Assembly: GCF_036417845.1 (NCBI RefSeq)
Contig: NC_089980.1
Location: 53,380,501-53,444,500, forward strand
Source of the DNA: Apteryx mantelli
Taxonomy: Eukaryota > Chordata > Aves > Apterygiformes > Apterygidae
DNA length: 64,000 bases
Direction: 5' to 3'
Shown: piece by piece, positions 38,301 through 49,190 of the stretch
Position numbering within the stretch: the stretch's first letter is position 1
How the letters are laid out: every line of letters begins with the position of its first letter
Position numbers and translations under genes: made by a program
Notes under the pieces: model-generated
The model's database searches: none
Told to the model about the DNA's origin: nothing
The model's input: the letters and a program-made list of their open reading frames with translations, nothing else

Positions 38301-40806
38301 CTAGGTAATGTCATTGAATAACTCCACAGTCAGTCAAATGGAAGTAGCACAATACCTAACCTTACAAAAATAACTCTAGAGTTTGTTTCAATATCTAGTT
38401 AGAATTAACTTTTGATTTTTCTTCTGATTAGCTCTTTAGAACTGTTTGACCACCTCCCATGTATTCTGAATTCATCTCTGACCAAGTATTTATAGCAAAA
38501 TAGCAACAAATCAACATTTAGCAACATACAGCAACATACCAACTAGTTAACAGAAATATTAAATAATTGACATCTTGTCATCAGTTTATTCCAGAAGCCT
38601 TATGGCTGTAGAGATTCTTGCCTGGTGAAAAAAATAATAAGAAAATCTTTCTTTGGCCCTTGTAAGGGGAGCCTTAATGTAGATAAAAGCAGGACCCTCA
38701 AATGGTCCATGCCCTAGTGAGTCTTGGGGGCTACTGCAGCTATGGTAAAGGCTCCATCCTCTGTCTGCTATTACACCTCCAACATGTGGCCAAGGCACAT
38801 TGCAGTATTGGTACTTTCCACAATCCAGAGGGAAGCACGGAACAAGCGGGAGCAGCTTGGAGTAGGCAGCTATTTGGAACAAGGACTTGACAGATCCCGG
38901 AGCGACCCCACAAGCAGAGATGGGGCACAGGGAGGTAGCTGTAATTGACTCCTGCTTTCCAGATCTCCCACAGAAACAGTAACTGTGAATCAGTGACTGC
39001 ACATATTTCTTGCTTAGTACTCATTTCATAAAATATTACTTAAAGACTATCTTTCTTTCCCTATACCTCAATTTCTTCCCTCTTGTTATTCTAGTTCTTT
39101 ATGAAGAGCAGTAATTTCCCTGTTTTTTTACACTGCAGAGCACTACCAACTCCCAACATTTTCTGCAGGTGGCATGTATGCATATGAATATTTGTACCTG
39201 AATATAAAGGTTCCATGTACCAGCTGTGAATGATTCACCATGGTCTTGCTGAACACTGATAGTTGGCATAATATTTAATTGTGAATAAGGCAATTAAAAT
39301 GCCATGCCCCCCCCCCTTTCCCACACACATCTCCCAAAACATTCTGCAACTCATTTCATATAGCTGGATTCAAGTGCTTTTCCAAACAGCAGGATGGGAA
39401 AGTTCTCTGTTTATCTCAAACTGAAAACATCCAGTTTTGCACGTTTAAAGGCTGAAAAAATATTTAATATCATCCGACTGATGATGCAGACCATATGATT
39501 TCACAGTTACTGTGACACACAGCTTGATAACATCATTTTCTAGGATCCCCCACCACCACCAAAACACTCCCAACTGATAGCATGCCACCACTGGCCTACG
39601 TTTACTTCCTCACATTTCTGCCAGGAATCACATGCGAATTGACCCAGGTTCAATAGCTGCTCCCAAGGCTCCTTTTAGCAGCCCAGCACTTGCACGCTGG
39701 CTGCCCAGGAGTCCTTGTGGCTCTTCTCCCTGAGCCTGGCCAGTATCACGAGGCTGTGACAGGAGCATCAGGCTTGGGCTCATCAGCACAGTTTCTCCCT
39801 GCTCAACTCTGCTGCTCTAATGGGGAAGCAGGGCCGTGCACTTACCGGTGTAAACATGGCTTGAACATTGCCCATTTATATACATACACACACACACATT
39901 CAAATTCCCAGTCCTGCATCTGTCCTTCATCCTCACATGGGAAGGAAGCTGGAAGGTGCATTTCAGAGAACTCAGAATATGTGGCCTTTAGGCAGGAGGA
40001 GGTTCACCACACACCGTGCAGCAGTCGGTATTCCCCTCTCTCACAGCCTCTTCCCTGAAACACACCCCTGAGGCCTTAAGTGAAGCACATAAGGCCTACC
40101 TTCGTTATGTAATTCCACCATATGCATTTAAGACCTGCTTCATGCCAAGGCAGGGCATTCACACCAATGGCACAACTTAGTACAGCTCAAAGGGATCACG
40201 CCAATACACATGTTAATACAGACAGACCCTTTGATTAAAACCAAAAACTGGTACTTTGATCAGAGGCACATGAGTTGCAGATTTGAATATGAGGAGGAAA
40301 TAGAGTAAGTTGTATTACAATTCTCTGAAAAACGAGTCCTTTGATAAATCTAAAACTAAGTCTTTCAGTGCTTGAGTATTTTTCTGTTTATTGTTAAATA
40401 CTCAAAACCTATCACTGCCTGAGCAGACTGGCACACCTGATACTAGGTGCTCAAATTCTCGTGGGCCATTAGCTGTGTAAATTAGACAGCGTTGGCTTCC
40501 TGACCACTTAAAGTCTAGGATTAAAAAAAAAGAAAAGAAAGAAAAGAAAAAAAAATAAAGCCTTTTCGAAACGCTGTTAGCAAGTACAACCTAACTAATA
40601 CGCTGAACACCGTCGCGGGCTTGACAAGACAAGTCGCACTAAATCGCACCAGCGGAGCACGTGATAAATTACTGCCAAGCTTAATGGGGGGGGGGACAGC
40701 TAATAACCCCCCCGAGGCTCGCCGGGCCACCCCGGCGGAGGAGCGGGCAGGGGGCGGCGGCGGCAGCCTCCTCACCTGGGGGCGGCGGGTCCCGCGGAGC
40801 GGCCAT
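23339..40806 (-). CDS. EDARADD: EDARADD, death-domain adaptor of the ectodysplasin receptor EDAR
   Basis: EDARADD binds the cytoplasmic death domain of EDAR through its own death domain and passes the signal via TRAF/TAK1 to NF-kB. This drives placode formation for hair, feathers, teeth and glands. Exons in order: 40806-40776, 35563-35505, optional 34826-34782, 33667-33628, 29813-29725, 26260-26215, 23715-23339. Without the optional exon the joined frame is 642 nt (213 aa), matching the usual 205-215 aa; with it, 228 aa. The first exon reads [10 protein letters not shown], equivalent to the short human isoform start. [21 protein letters not shown] and the whole death domain ([39 protein letters not shown]) match the family strongly. 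All junctions agree in phase. Human EDARADD also neighbours ERO1B head to head. Confidence 0.93.
24172..24205 (+). repeat. A24 homopolymer followed by (GA)n
   Basis: A run of 24 A followed by GAGAGAGAGA in the last EDARADD intron. No retroposed body was recognised upstream, so it is treated as simple sequence. Confidence 0.9.
26215..26260 (-). CDS. EDARADD: EDARADD coding exon 5
   Basis: Forty-six bases after the acceptor TTCTGCTTTTTAG encode [15 protein letters not shown], parallel to human GEENGFPDSTGDPLPE. The exon ends in G before the donor GTAATA and joins exon 6 in phase. Confidence 0.85.
29725..29813 (-). CDS. EDARADD: EDARADD coding exon 4
   Basis: Eighty-nine bases after the acceptor TTTTTGTCTCAG encode [16 protein letters not shown] onward to SGLVQQ, the fast-evolving linker ahead of the death domain. 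The donor is GTAAGG, phase 0. It is longer by several residues than the equivalent human segment. Confidence 0.8.
31704..32484 (+). mobile_element. Solo LTR of an endogenous retrovirus with 5-bp target duplication
   Basis: The 771-bp segment 31709-32479 begins TG and ends CA and is flanked by identical AATAT direct repeats (31704-31708 and 32480-32484). It contains a TATA box (TATAAAAAG, 32069-32077) and an AATAAA signal (32402-32407) followed by a T-rich stretch, as in U3-R-U5 order on the plus strand. No internal retroviral genes remain, so this is a recombined solo LTR. A 5-bp duplication is typical of ERVL-type elements, though a 6-bp AAATAT reading with a shifted end is possible. It sits in the EDARADD intron between exons 3 and 4, antisense to the gene. 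Confidence 0.8.
32287..32356 (+). repeat. 35-bp tandem duplication within the LTR
   Basis: Two adjacent units (32287-32321 and 32322-32356) share GATGGTTT, then TTATCCTTTCTAAATTAGTA. They lie between the TATA box and the poly(A) signal of the LTR. Confidence 0.8.
33511..33532 (+). repeat. G14-AA-G6 tract
   Basis: Fourteen G followed by AAGGGGGG, about 95 bases from EDARADD exon 3 inside the intron that precedes exon 4. On the pre-mRNA this is a C-rich run, a possible splicing-factor (PCBP/hnRNP K type) site. Confidence 0.9.
33628..33667 (-). CDS. EDARADD: EDARADD coding exon 3
   Basis: Forty bases after the acceptor CTGTGACAG encode [13 protein letters not shown], against human SDKYPIQDTELPK. 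The exon ends with G before the donor GTAAGT, phase 1. Confidence 0.9.
34782..34826 (-). CDS. EDARADD: Optional in-frame 45-nt EDARADD exon (candidate cassette)
   Basis: Flanked by the acceptor TTTTTGTGTCTTAG and the donor CAG|GTAAAT, this 45-nt open segment is phase 0 on both sides. It encodes [15 protein letters not shown]. The human protein passes directly from exon 2 (ending ..FNM) to SDKYP, so this exon has no human counterpart I know of. It could be an avian cassette exon or a chance splice-site pair. Confidence 0.4.
35365..35394 (+). repeat. (GT)15 microsatellite
   Basis: Fifteen uninterrupted GT units followed by ATATGCATG, between EDARADD exon 2 and the optional exon, about 110 bases from the exon 2 donor. 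Confidence 0.95.
35505..35563 (-). CDS. EDARADD: EDARADD coding exon 2
   Basis: The exon completes an Asp codon (G|AT) and encodes [19 protein letters not shown], almost the same as the human block after the alternative first exons. The donor is GTATGT. The acceptor is a tandem NAGNAG (CAGCAG), so a version three bases longer is possible. Confidence 0.9.
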
Positions 40807-41110
40807 GGGGCGGGCGGCGGCGGGTCGCGGGGCGAGGAGCGGCGGCGCCGCCGACGTGCCCGGAACCGCCGCCGCCGCCGCCGCCACCTCCTCTCTTCTC
40901 TTCTCCTCCCCTCCCCTCCCCTCTCTTCCTTCCTCCCTCCCTCCCTCCCTCCGCCGCGTCGCGCCGCGCCGCCCCTTCCTGGCGCGGCCCCCAGGTAGGG
41001 ACGGGCGGGCGGGCAGGGCCGGTTCGGATGCGGGCGAGGCTTCAAGCTGCCTCCCCGCGCGGCTCGCGGGCGCTGCAGCTGCAGGGCGGCGCTCAGAAGC
41101 TGCGCTCGTT
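40690..41110 (-). promoter_or_regulatory. EDARADD: CpG island, EDARADD promoter and 5' UTR
   Basis: A dense CpG block surrounds the EDARADD start codon at 40806. It holds a (CCG)n run (40866-40885) and a 66-base pure pyrimidine tract (40887-40952; polypurine on the EDARADD sense strand), then GC-rich DNA to about 41110. No TATA box is evident, so initiation is probably dispersed. A plus-strand CAG|GTAGGG donor near 40993 could mark an antisense transcript, but nothing else supports one. Confidence 0.7.
40776..40806 (-). CDS. EDARADD: EDARADD coding exon 1
   Basis: ATG at 40806 opens [10 protein letters not shown] and the exon ends with G before the donor GTGAGG. This corresponds to the human isoform-B start MASPDDPLRA, joined to the shared D-H block of exon 2. 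It lies inside a CpG island. An upstream alternative first exon like that of human isoform A was not found. Confidence 0.8.
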
Positions 41111-41458
41111 TTCTTCGAGAGACACTTAAAGTCCATCCTCTTGTACCGGCGGCGTTTGCAAGGCCGTGGTGGTGACACATCTTTTTACGTAGTTGCTCGA
41201 GTTCCCCGTTGTTCCCACCGACCCGGTCGCTACCAGACTATCTCACTCAAGGTTCCGATGCGCTCAAAGCAATACGGATTTTTTCAGGGGGTCCACGCAA
41301 GGAATCAATTTCTAAGTAAGAAATAGCATGTATTGTTATTTAGTATACAGATACATGCAAAAGAAACCAGCATAACTGAGTTAGGTTATTTTACCACTAT
41401 AGTCTGCTATGTTTGTGCATTAGCTACAGCCCTCTTTCATTAACGAGGTTACTCTATA

Positions 41459-41541
41459 GCCAAATTCTGCTCTATTGCAAGGGGAGAGTTCCAGTTTAGC
41501 AGACTGATTTGCACTAGTGTAACTGAAAGCAGCCTTTGGCC
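41459..41541. repeat. Short inverted-repeat (MITE-like) interspersed element
   Basis: The left arm GCCAAATTCTGCTCT and the right arm GAAAGCAGCCTTTGGC are imperfect inverted repeats. A central GCACTAGTGTAACTGA block is reminiscent of a palindromic element common in turtle, crocodile and bird DNA ('gccaaattctgctctcagttacaccagtgtaa...'). The identification is from pattern memory. Confidence 0.45.
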
Positions 41542-44500
41542 CATGAGGTGTTAAAATTGTGTGCTTTTGCATAGTTTATTTTCCATATCTCATGCATTTT
41601 ACAAATCTAAAAATCAGTGATAAAGATTAAATTGGTCTTGTTTTCAGAATTAGATTAAATACAGTGGCTCATTCCATTATCTGGCTTTTCACTCATATCT
41701 AGAATTTGAGTGTTTAGTGTTTTTAGACAGCCTTATTTCTCCTGAGATAAATGGAGGATTTGCCACTGAGTTACACACACACACAATCTCCACAACACAG
41801 CTACCAGGTCACTAATATTTCTGTCATTCATAATGGGTAAAAAAAGAGAGGAGAAGTATTTTTGTCGGGCTCATAAATTTGAGTCAGGCTGTTCACGGTA
41901 CAGGTCAACTCTAATGGCTTGCATATTACCACTGAAACTCAGTCCCAGCAAATGGAGCCATTTCATAGCTTAAAAGGGCAACCTTGAGTCTAATTGGAAA
42001 TAAACTTGCTGATTCTGGATGCTTCCCTGGAAGCATAGAGGCACAGTGTTTCTGATGATGGATAATCAGGCTGAGATTCAGAGGGAAAAGAAAATGTACT
42101 CCTACTAACACAGATCTACTCAAATACTGGAGTAAGAACTGGAGCTTCTGCTAGAAATGTAATGAACCATAAAGCCATGGTAGAGCTAAGAATTTTCTGG
42201 ATTTCAAACTTGCCTAATTTATGCTTCAATAAAACAAATGCCATGTCTGGCCTGAGGACCTGCCTGTAAACACTGCCTCTGTGCATGGTTTGAAGACTAA
42301 GGTTTTAACCTCAGAGATAGATACAGTTAGTGACTACAAAAATATTGGATAAATATATGCATGATCTATATAAAATGTATCCATTAAGGTCCTTCAAAAT
42401 ATCCCTAGGGTATTGGTGTTGAAGGCTAAGGTGGGTTTGACCATCAATGTGGCATTTACTCTTCCCATAATTTACACCCTAAAATCTTCCTATAGTAGGA
42501 TTCAAAAATAATTTTAGTAAACAATAACAAAATAATTTTAGCAGAACAACTCTTGTGCCAGCAGCTGAAACTGGTTAATTTTGTTAAAAATCATGTATTT
42601 TTAAAAGTGTATCTGTAAATCACATTAATTTTTAAATTTCAAATAGAATTTTTTAATTTTTAGCACATTATTCTTAAAGTACCCTTTAAAATAATGGAAT
42701 TTAATAACAAAGAGGTCAATATTCTAGATAACATTACTGGCTCAAAACTTAGGTTAGTCATCATAATTTAACAATTTATTCTTAGTACTTAATTGGAGGA
42801 TTCGGCAATTACATGCAAATATCTCTACTGTACTGTAAACAGTACAAATTAATTTGGCTTTTACATGCCTGTTCTTGTATCATACTTTAATGAGAAATAC
42901 AGAAATCACTGTTTGTTACTTACTTAACTGATCAGTCAAGAAAAACAGAAATTATTTTGGCAAAACTAATTATAATTTTATCATAAAAATTAAACACCAG
43001 AATTAGATAAGTTTAAACAATGGAATTATCTAAAACAGTGTATTAACTCTCTAATCAAATTTCTACACTTAAGTGCAATTTGTATCTTATATTGCCACAA
43101 CCCTGCAAGCAGCTAATTCAGTGTTAACTGAGGATAATTTGAAGAGTTCATGATTTTGTAGATTTATGCTTGAATCCAGACCAAACATTTTCAAATAATG
43201 TTTTTAAAAACCAAGGACACACTTGCCTCTTCTTGTCCCCTCCCTGGCCCCATCCAGAAAAGACTACCTTTCAGCGCAGAGGCAGTTCCCAGAGAGTTAC
43301 AAATTATCCGGTAATACACAGCCAGTTACTTCACTGTTTGAACTAACAATTGACCCATAGTCAGGAAGGGGCTTCCCGGCATCTGAACAAAAGGCTGCAA
43401 ATTAGACCTTTTTTCACCCATGGACAACATAGTCTTGTCCAGCAAAATATTACTGCTAACTCTCTACAAAGTGACATTAAATATTATTCTAACTGATCAT
43501 CTAAAGCTTTTTCCCGGGGAAATAAAGGAGAACAACTGTTCCAGATGACAAATGCCACTTTGACTAACGTGGTGGAACAACAGCCTTCCCCTCACAGGCA
43601 GCAGTTGCTGATAATCATGGTAACTGTTTACCTGCCAGTGTCATTTAAAAAACTTGTTTTTATTTTCTCATTCTTTTGCTATACACATTTTAAACATCTT
43701 TATTTAAGAAAGTTCTTTCTTATTTGGAAAAATACTTCTCTGTTTCAACATCAACTCTTGAGCGCTCATGTATTTCAGCAGAGTTAGAAGATATGTCCCT
43801 GTATTTCCTTTCTCAGGTATTCCTCTATAGCTTCCAAATGTTGGCAGCTTCAGTATGTTGCTAAACCAGTTCTTTAAAATTCTGAGAATGTTTTGGGGTA
43901 GGAATAATTAACCAGCAGCTTAAAAATTAAATTACTTTCTTTGCTGATAATTATATTGGTTTGTTCTTTCACACCTTTACAGGAGTGTCATGGTTTAGAC
44001 ATTCATTTGACAGAAACAAAATAAAAAAAATGGAGAAAATGTAAGAAATGATACACACCTAGACCATCCCATGTAAGCCTGGGGACAGTCTGTCTGACAG
44101 GACTGCATGATCAGGGAATGCTCCCACCACGCCAGGGGCTGTGCTATAAGTGTCTAAGGCAAACAAGAAGCTCCATGAGCCACAGAAACAATAACCTTTT
44201 GCTTTTTCTGGATTGGCATATTGAAACTGAGCCTAATATGGTTGGCTTCAGGCTGCAGTTTATCCTTCTGTGGGAGCATTAGTGGGCTGTCCCTGCCTGG
44301 CTGCTTGTTTTCATAAAGTATGCAACAGTTTAGCTGAGACCTCTACCTTACCACAAAATTTGTTGACAGATAAGCACATGCACACAGAGTGCAAATGAAT
44401 AAATCTTGGATCTTTTGGAAACCAGACTAATTATGTTGATCTGTACCTGCTATATTCAGAAGTTTAACAGTAGAGTCATTTCTTTGTTAGTATTTCTTCT

Positions 44501-46670
44501 TCAAAAATCATAGGTGCTAAAGGGACCACAGTAAGACATCAGAGGCTATTTTTCTTCTGTACTCTAGCATCAGAGTAGGAGCTGCAGTCACACACTACAC
44601 AGTGCAGTTTGTTAATATTCAACAATAGCACACATACAAAACAGGAATCAGGAATTCAGGTATATAACTAAAATTTGTAATTAATTTTTCACCACCTACA
44701 AAAATTTTTTTAATGTATCCCCTCTTTATACTTTGCTATTCTTTATTTTTACTGCATTCCATCTTTTTTCTTCCTTGTTTTTATTTGTTGTGAAGATCTT
44801 ACTGTATGCAATTTTCATATTAAAATTTTTCCCTTTTTTCACTGTAATGAATTTGACCTGTTGTCTTTCTATTTACAGGCCACAGTTCTTTTCACATGTC
44901 TGGTTGCCTAGACATCCATAGGTATCTTTCAAAAGTAATTTGTAACAGTTGCCTCAGACTTGAGAGTATATTGTGGTTTTAAGTAGGTGAGACCACCACA
45001 TTATGTGAAGCATGACTTGCGAGGAAACATAGTAACTTTTAATAGGACTAATGACATAGTGGAAAAAATAGACAAGTTTCTGTGTTTGCAAGCTCTTCAG
45101 TTTAAGAGGCCTAAAAACCACAGAACTCGGGTGCTCCAAAACAAGTCTGTTGACTCGCAGAGGAATTTGTGACGTATTGATTCTTATGGTTTACTCTGCT
45201 AACTTTAGAAAGGAGTCATTCAAATGCTAATTTGGAAAAATAAATAAAGGCAAAAGTTTCAAGGGCAAAAATTTTCCAGAAATCCACGTGTTTGAGATTA
45301 CTGAAATCTAGTTCATGAACTTGGCAAAGCAGTTGTGATTTATCAAGTTTCTCCTAAAGTGAAATGTGAAGCCACCCATTTATGTTTTGCTTGACTGGTT
45401 GCTTAAATTCATCTGTAAGAATTTCTAAGATATATTTTTACATGGCTGCTGATCACAGATCCTGAATTCTATGTACAGTCAGAGTGCATGAGCTGGATTC
45501 TGGCAAATAAAAGCTGACCACAATGCACTAATGGAGCTACTACAAGTAAAGCAGCAAGACTTAACAGTTTCAATTCCTGCTGTGCCCTCCCTGCAGACCA
45601 AAGGCAAATTTGGCCAGGGGGTCCATGTAATTGCAAGTCAATTGTCTATATGGCTGTCTGTCACTGTCTGTGCGTGCAGATCTCTGTCCCCTTTAGAGAA
45701 TGGTGTTAGGATGGAGAAGAGGTGACTTTGATGTAGATTATTTAATGCTTGGCTTATTTACTAGTACAGAAGAATAGTTCCAGTTGCTCTGTGTTCAGGG
45801 CTTTCTTTACTTGCAGATAGAAAGAAAATATCAGAGCTTTCAAATAAAACTGTCAATATTTTTAACAACAATACATATTATGAAATCACATAGAAAAGAT
45901 ATTTGTTCTTATGCTAGGCTACACACATGTACATTGAAAAGTTAAATATATATGCCAGATTGCTTTCATGAGCCCAGCATACTGTAAACTATTTGGACAG
46001 AAGACATGATTATTCCTCTACCCAGTAAAGACTTGTCCTCAGCCCCCACTAGAATATTATAACATTATAGCAAATTTCCTTAAAAGAAACAGGCTTAGTA
46101 GGTATTCCCAGCTCTCTATATCTGCTGTTAGGGTTTGTTTGCAATTGCAAGACTGTTCCTTCTGCAAGGATTCCCTAAAAATGACTTCACAAAGACATTG
46201 TCTACATTAGGATAATTTTTTTTTCCATTTTATACCACTGGCAAAATAGCATTCATAGATTGAAACCAATACGAAAACATAAAATAAGATAAAAGATATT
46301 GCAAAGCTTAAACACTGTATTGAGCAAAACTCGGGTCTGGTATAACAGACAATACATATGTATATAGAGAACTAATTTCATGTTTTACCTTTTAAAATAA
46401 TTCATTATATATTTCTACAGCCAAATCCTTATATTATTGCCACTATAGTCAGAAACTAAACTGTCATTGATTTTCAATGCAAGCAGGATTAGGCTCTGAG
46501 GTAAAGATAAAAAGTACTCTCCATAACTAACATAGAATGTTCTGAATTGACAGCTGAGTGAACGTTATGACTTGGGAAATATGATGGTTTACATCTAATT
46601 TGCATGAACTAAACATAGTTTTATATGCACTGCAAATGTGTGGTGGTGCAGGTGCTCGTTACAGCTAAGT

Positions 46671-46709
46671 TTATATATATATATATATATGTATGTATAT
46701 GTGTATATA
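46671..46709 (+). repeat. TA-rich microsatellite
   Basis: Ten TA units followed by interrupted TGTATGTATATGTGTATATA. Confidence 0.9.
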
Positions 46710-47377
46710 ATCATTACTGAAATTGTGTTCCAGAATCAAAGCTCTAAAAAGAAATTAAATGCAGTGAACTCATCTGAATCTGCCAACAGAAACAGTAACT
46801 TTGTTACAAGTACACACCACTCACAATAAAGTATGGAGTAATGATAGTGAAAGCCAGCCACAGCAATGTAAACATTAGCATTAGCTGTTTAGCCATTTTT
46901 TAATTTCTTCTCAGTTCTCTAGTAGAGATATTGGTCTCCTGAAGCTGCAAGTATGAACAGATTCTAATTTAATCCTTGTTTCCAAATCGTGTGTCTGCTG
47001 CTTATACTCTAGAGAGGAAAGGAAGAAGCATTATATCTTTTCTCTGGGACCAAATACGAGGCTACGTCCTACTCTGTTTCATGGACTCTGTAACTCATAG
47101 CTTTCAAATCTTCATCGTTTCAAGCCAGTTTCAGCAATGCAAAAACCTGTGACATATTGTCACTTAGGGGTGAAGAAAACTAATTTGAATTAGTTCGGAA
47201 ATAAATAAAAATGACCAATCTAAAATATTTTAAACTATCAGAAATAGTTGCCCTGACTGTTAAGCTTGTCTCCATGCTCCAGTAAAGGAGTATTCTCTTC
47301 TAACTGAGAGGGTATCAGAAGGACTTGTGTTGGTAGATGGACTGAAAAAGAATCATGATTAAAGCAACCCTGCCCAA

Positions 47378-47409
47378 GAAATCATATATGCCAGAAATCA
47401 TATATGCCA
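47378..47409 (+). repeat. 16-bp perfect tandem duplication
   Basis: GAAATCATATATGCCA occurs twice in immediate succession, then a partial third copy (GAAATTCAG). Confidence 0.95.
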
Positions 47410-48728
47410 GAAATTCAGTCAACAGTGTCAGTGCAACACTAATGTTTTCACACAAAAATGTGAACTTTTGCAATTCTGGAAGAGAATTACACCCATGTGT
47501 TTAACTGGTGGGAGCAAAAGATTGTTTCTGAGCTGGTTCTTTAGCATTTTCAAAGGAACTGAAAAGCAAAGCTAGACAAACTCAGCTGATGTAGCACGGT
47601 AACTTTCAACCTGTTAACAGCCAACCAACCTCCCTAAGGAGTCAGTAAAAATTAAAAAATAAAAAAAAAAAGGTAGGAAAACTCATCTAACAGCAAGCAG
47701 CCGCTGGAAGGGATGGTCCTACCCTCTTTTGTTCCTCCCAGGGTATGTGCTCCTGCCACTTCCCTTGGATCAGATCCAGTGATCAGGCAGCCACAGAGTG
47801 AGTCAGTCAGTTCAGCTGGCTACTCTGGCAGAAAACTATCCCTGGAAGCAAGCAAGCAAACAAACAAAACAGGTATCTCGACTTACCATGCAACTGCAGG
47901 GTTGCTGGCTCAGACACAAAGGATGGGGAACCTCCAGAAGGTGGAGGGGGAGGAATGGGGCAGCCTCTTTCCACAGTAACTCAGTATTTCACTAGCCTAG
48001 CTAATGTGCAAACACTTTCCTCTTGTCTGTAGGCTTCAATTTGCTGCACAGTAGCCTGTACTTATACTGAAAAAAATATAAGGGTCTACAACTGAAAAAG
48101 AAAAGATTAAAAGCCAGGGGATGGAGAGAGTCTCTAGCTTTTTCATTAACTTTCAGCCGCGGTCTCAAGGGGAGCAGATAAAAAGAAAATCAGACAAGGC
48201 TGAAACATATTCCCTATCTTCGTGTGTGTCCTGCAGTTAAAAAAAAAAATACGTGTCTCTATAAATGACTGCTCATAAAAAAAGTGTGCTGAAAGAAATG
48301 GGCTTTTTAACCAGAAAGAAAGAAAGAAAGAGAAAAAGCCACTTTCAAGTACTGGACGCGATGCGCCTCTGAGGCACTTTTCAGCAGCAGGAAGACACGA
48401 CGTCTCTAGATCGGCTCTTCACGCCGCGCGGGGCCCCGCCTGGGGCGGCGGCGGGCCCCGACAAGCACCGGACGCTTGAACTTCCCGGCGCGGCGGCGGC
48501 GGCACCGCCTCTGCCTCGCGCAACCACGTAGCACACAGCTCGGGCGGCCCGGCCCGGCCCGCGGCTCGTCACCGGCCGCGGCCGCACGGGTGCCGCCCGC
48601 CGCCATCTTCCCCGCCCCGCCTCTCGCACCTCCCCTCGCGCCGCGGCGCGCGGGCAATGCCCGCCCCGCACCCACCGCGCCGCCGCACGCGCGGCAGCCG
48701 TCCACTCGCTGCTTGTTTTGGAGGCGCG

Positions 48729-48747
48729 CGTGGTCCTCTCCGATTGG
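48729..48747 (-). promoter_or_regulatory. Perfect ER stress response element (ERSE)
   Basis: Read on the minus strand the sequence is CCAAT, nine bases, CCACG: the exact NF-Y plus ATF6/XBP1 composite. It ends 341 bases upstream of the ERO1B ATG. ERSEs work in either orientation. ERO1B (ERO1-L beta) is an established unfolded-protein-response target, so the site fits the gene; binding itself is inferred. Confidence 0.8.
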
Positions 48748-48818
48748 GGGCCGCGCTCGCCTCGCCCCGCTGTAGTCCTCGGCCTGCCGCAGCGGGGGGG
48801 GTGCGCGCGCGCGCGCGG

Positions 48819-48838
48819 ACTACAGCTCCCAGGATGCC
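48819..48838 (+). promoter_or_regulatory. ZNF143/Staf (SBS-type) binding site
   Basis: ACTACAGCTCCCAGGATGCC matches the extended ZNF143 consensus ACTACAnnTCCCAGnATGC at every fixed position. Such sites usually lie within about 100 bp of TATA-less start sites, suggesting ERO1B initiates soon after. Confidence 0.75.
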
Positions 48839-49088
48839 GTGCGGCGGTTGGGCGGTGGCGGTTGCTGCGCGAGAGAACGGCGCTCGCTCGTCGGTGCCGT
48901 GGCGGCCGCGGCGGCCGCGCGCGGGCAGGTTGAGGTGAGCGCGGCGCCCCCGCCCGACGGCTCCCGTCGCGGGCAGGAGCCGCTGCCACCGCCGCCGGCC
49001 CTCGCCTCGCCCGTGCGCTTCCTGCGGCGGCGGCTGCTGCGCAGCGGGGCGAGGGCCCCCCTCCCCCGTCAATCGCAGCGGAGGCAGC

Positions 49089-49190
49089 ATGAGCAGCAGC
49101 GGCGGCGCCGTCCGGAGCGCAGCGGCGAGGGCACGGCTGGCAACGCGGCTGCTGGCCGTGCTCAGCTGCGTCCTGACAGCGGAGGCCCAG
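49089..49190 (+). CDS. ERO1B: ERO1B coding exon 1: signal peptide
   Basis: Thirty-four codons, [15 protein letters not shown] onward, with an arginine-rich n-region, the hydrophobic core [10 protein letters not shown] and a small-residue cleavage region AEA|Q. The donor is CAG|GTGGGA, phase 0. Human ERO1B likewise ends this exon with EAQ before TGVLDDCLC. The signal sequence itself is poorly conserved, as is usual. Confidence 0.88.

Larger units (their letters stand above)
41111..48400. other. AT-rich intergenic spacer between EDARADD and ERO1B
   Basis: About 7.3 kb separates the two head-to-head CpG promoters. It is AT-rich, with short open frames only and no recognised exon. It holds one inverted-repeat element (41459-41541), a TA-rich microsatellite (46671-46709) and a 16-bp tandem duplication (47378-47409). 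Regulatory elements for EDARADD could lie here, but none is identifiable by eye. Confidence 0.5.

Noticed and set aside
40521-41326. Long open frames on both strands in the EDARADD CpG island
   Set aside because: They are low-complexity Arg/Ala/Pro/Gly translations of CpG-rich DNA. Only the 31-nt exon at 40776-40806 has family support.
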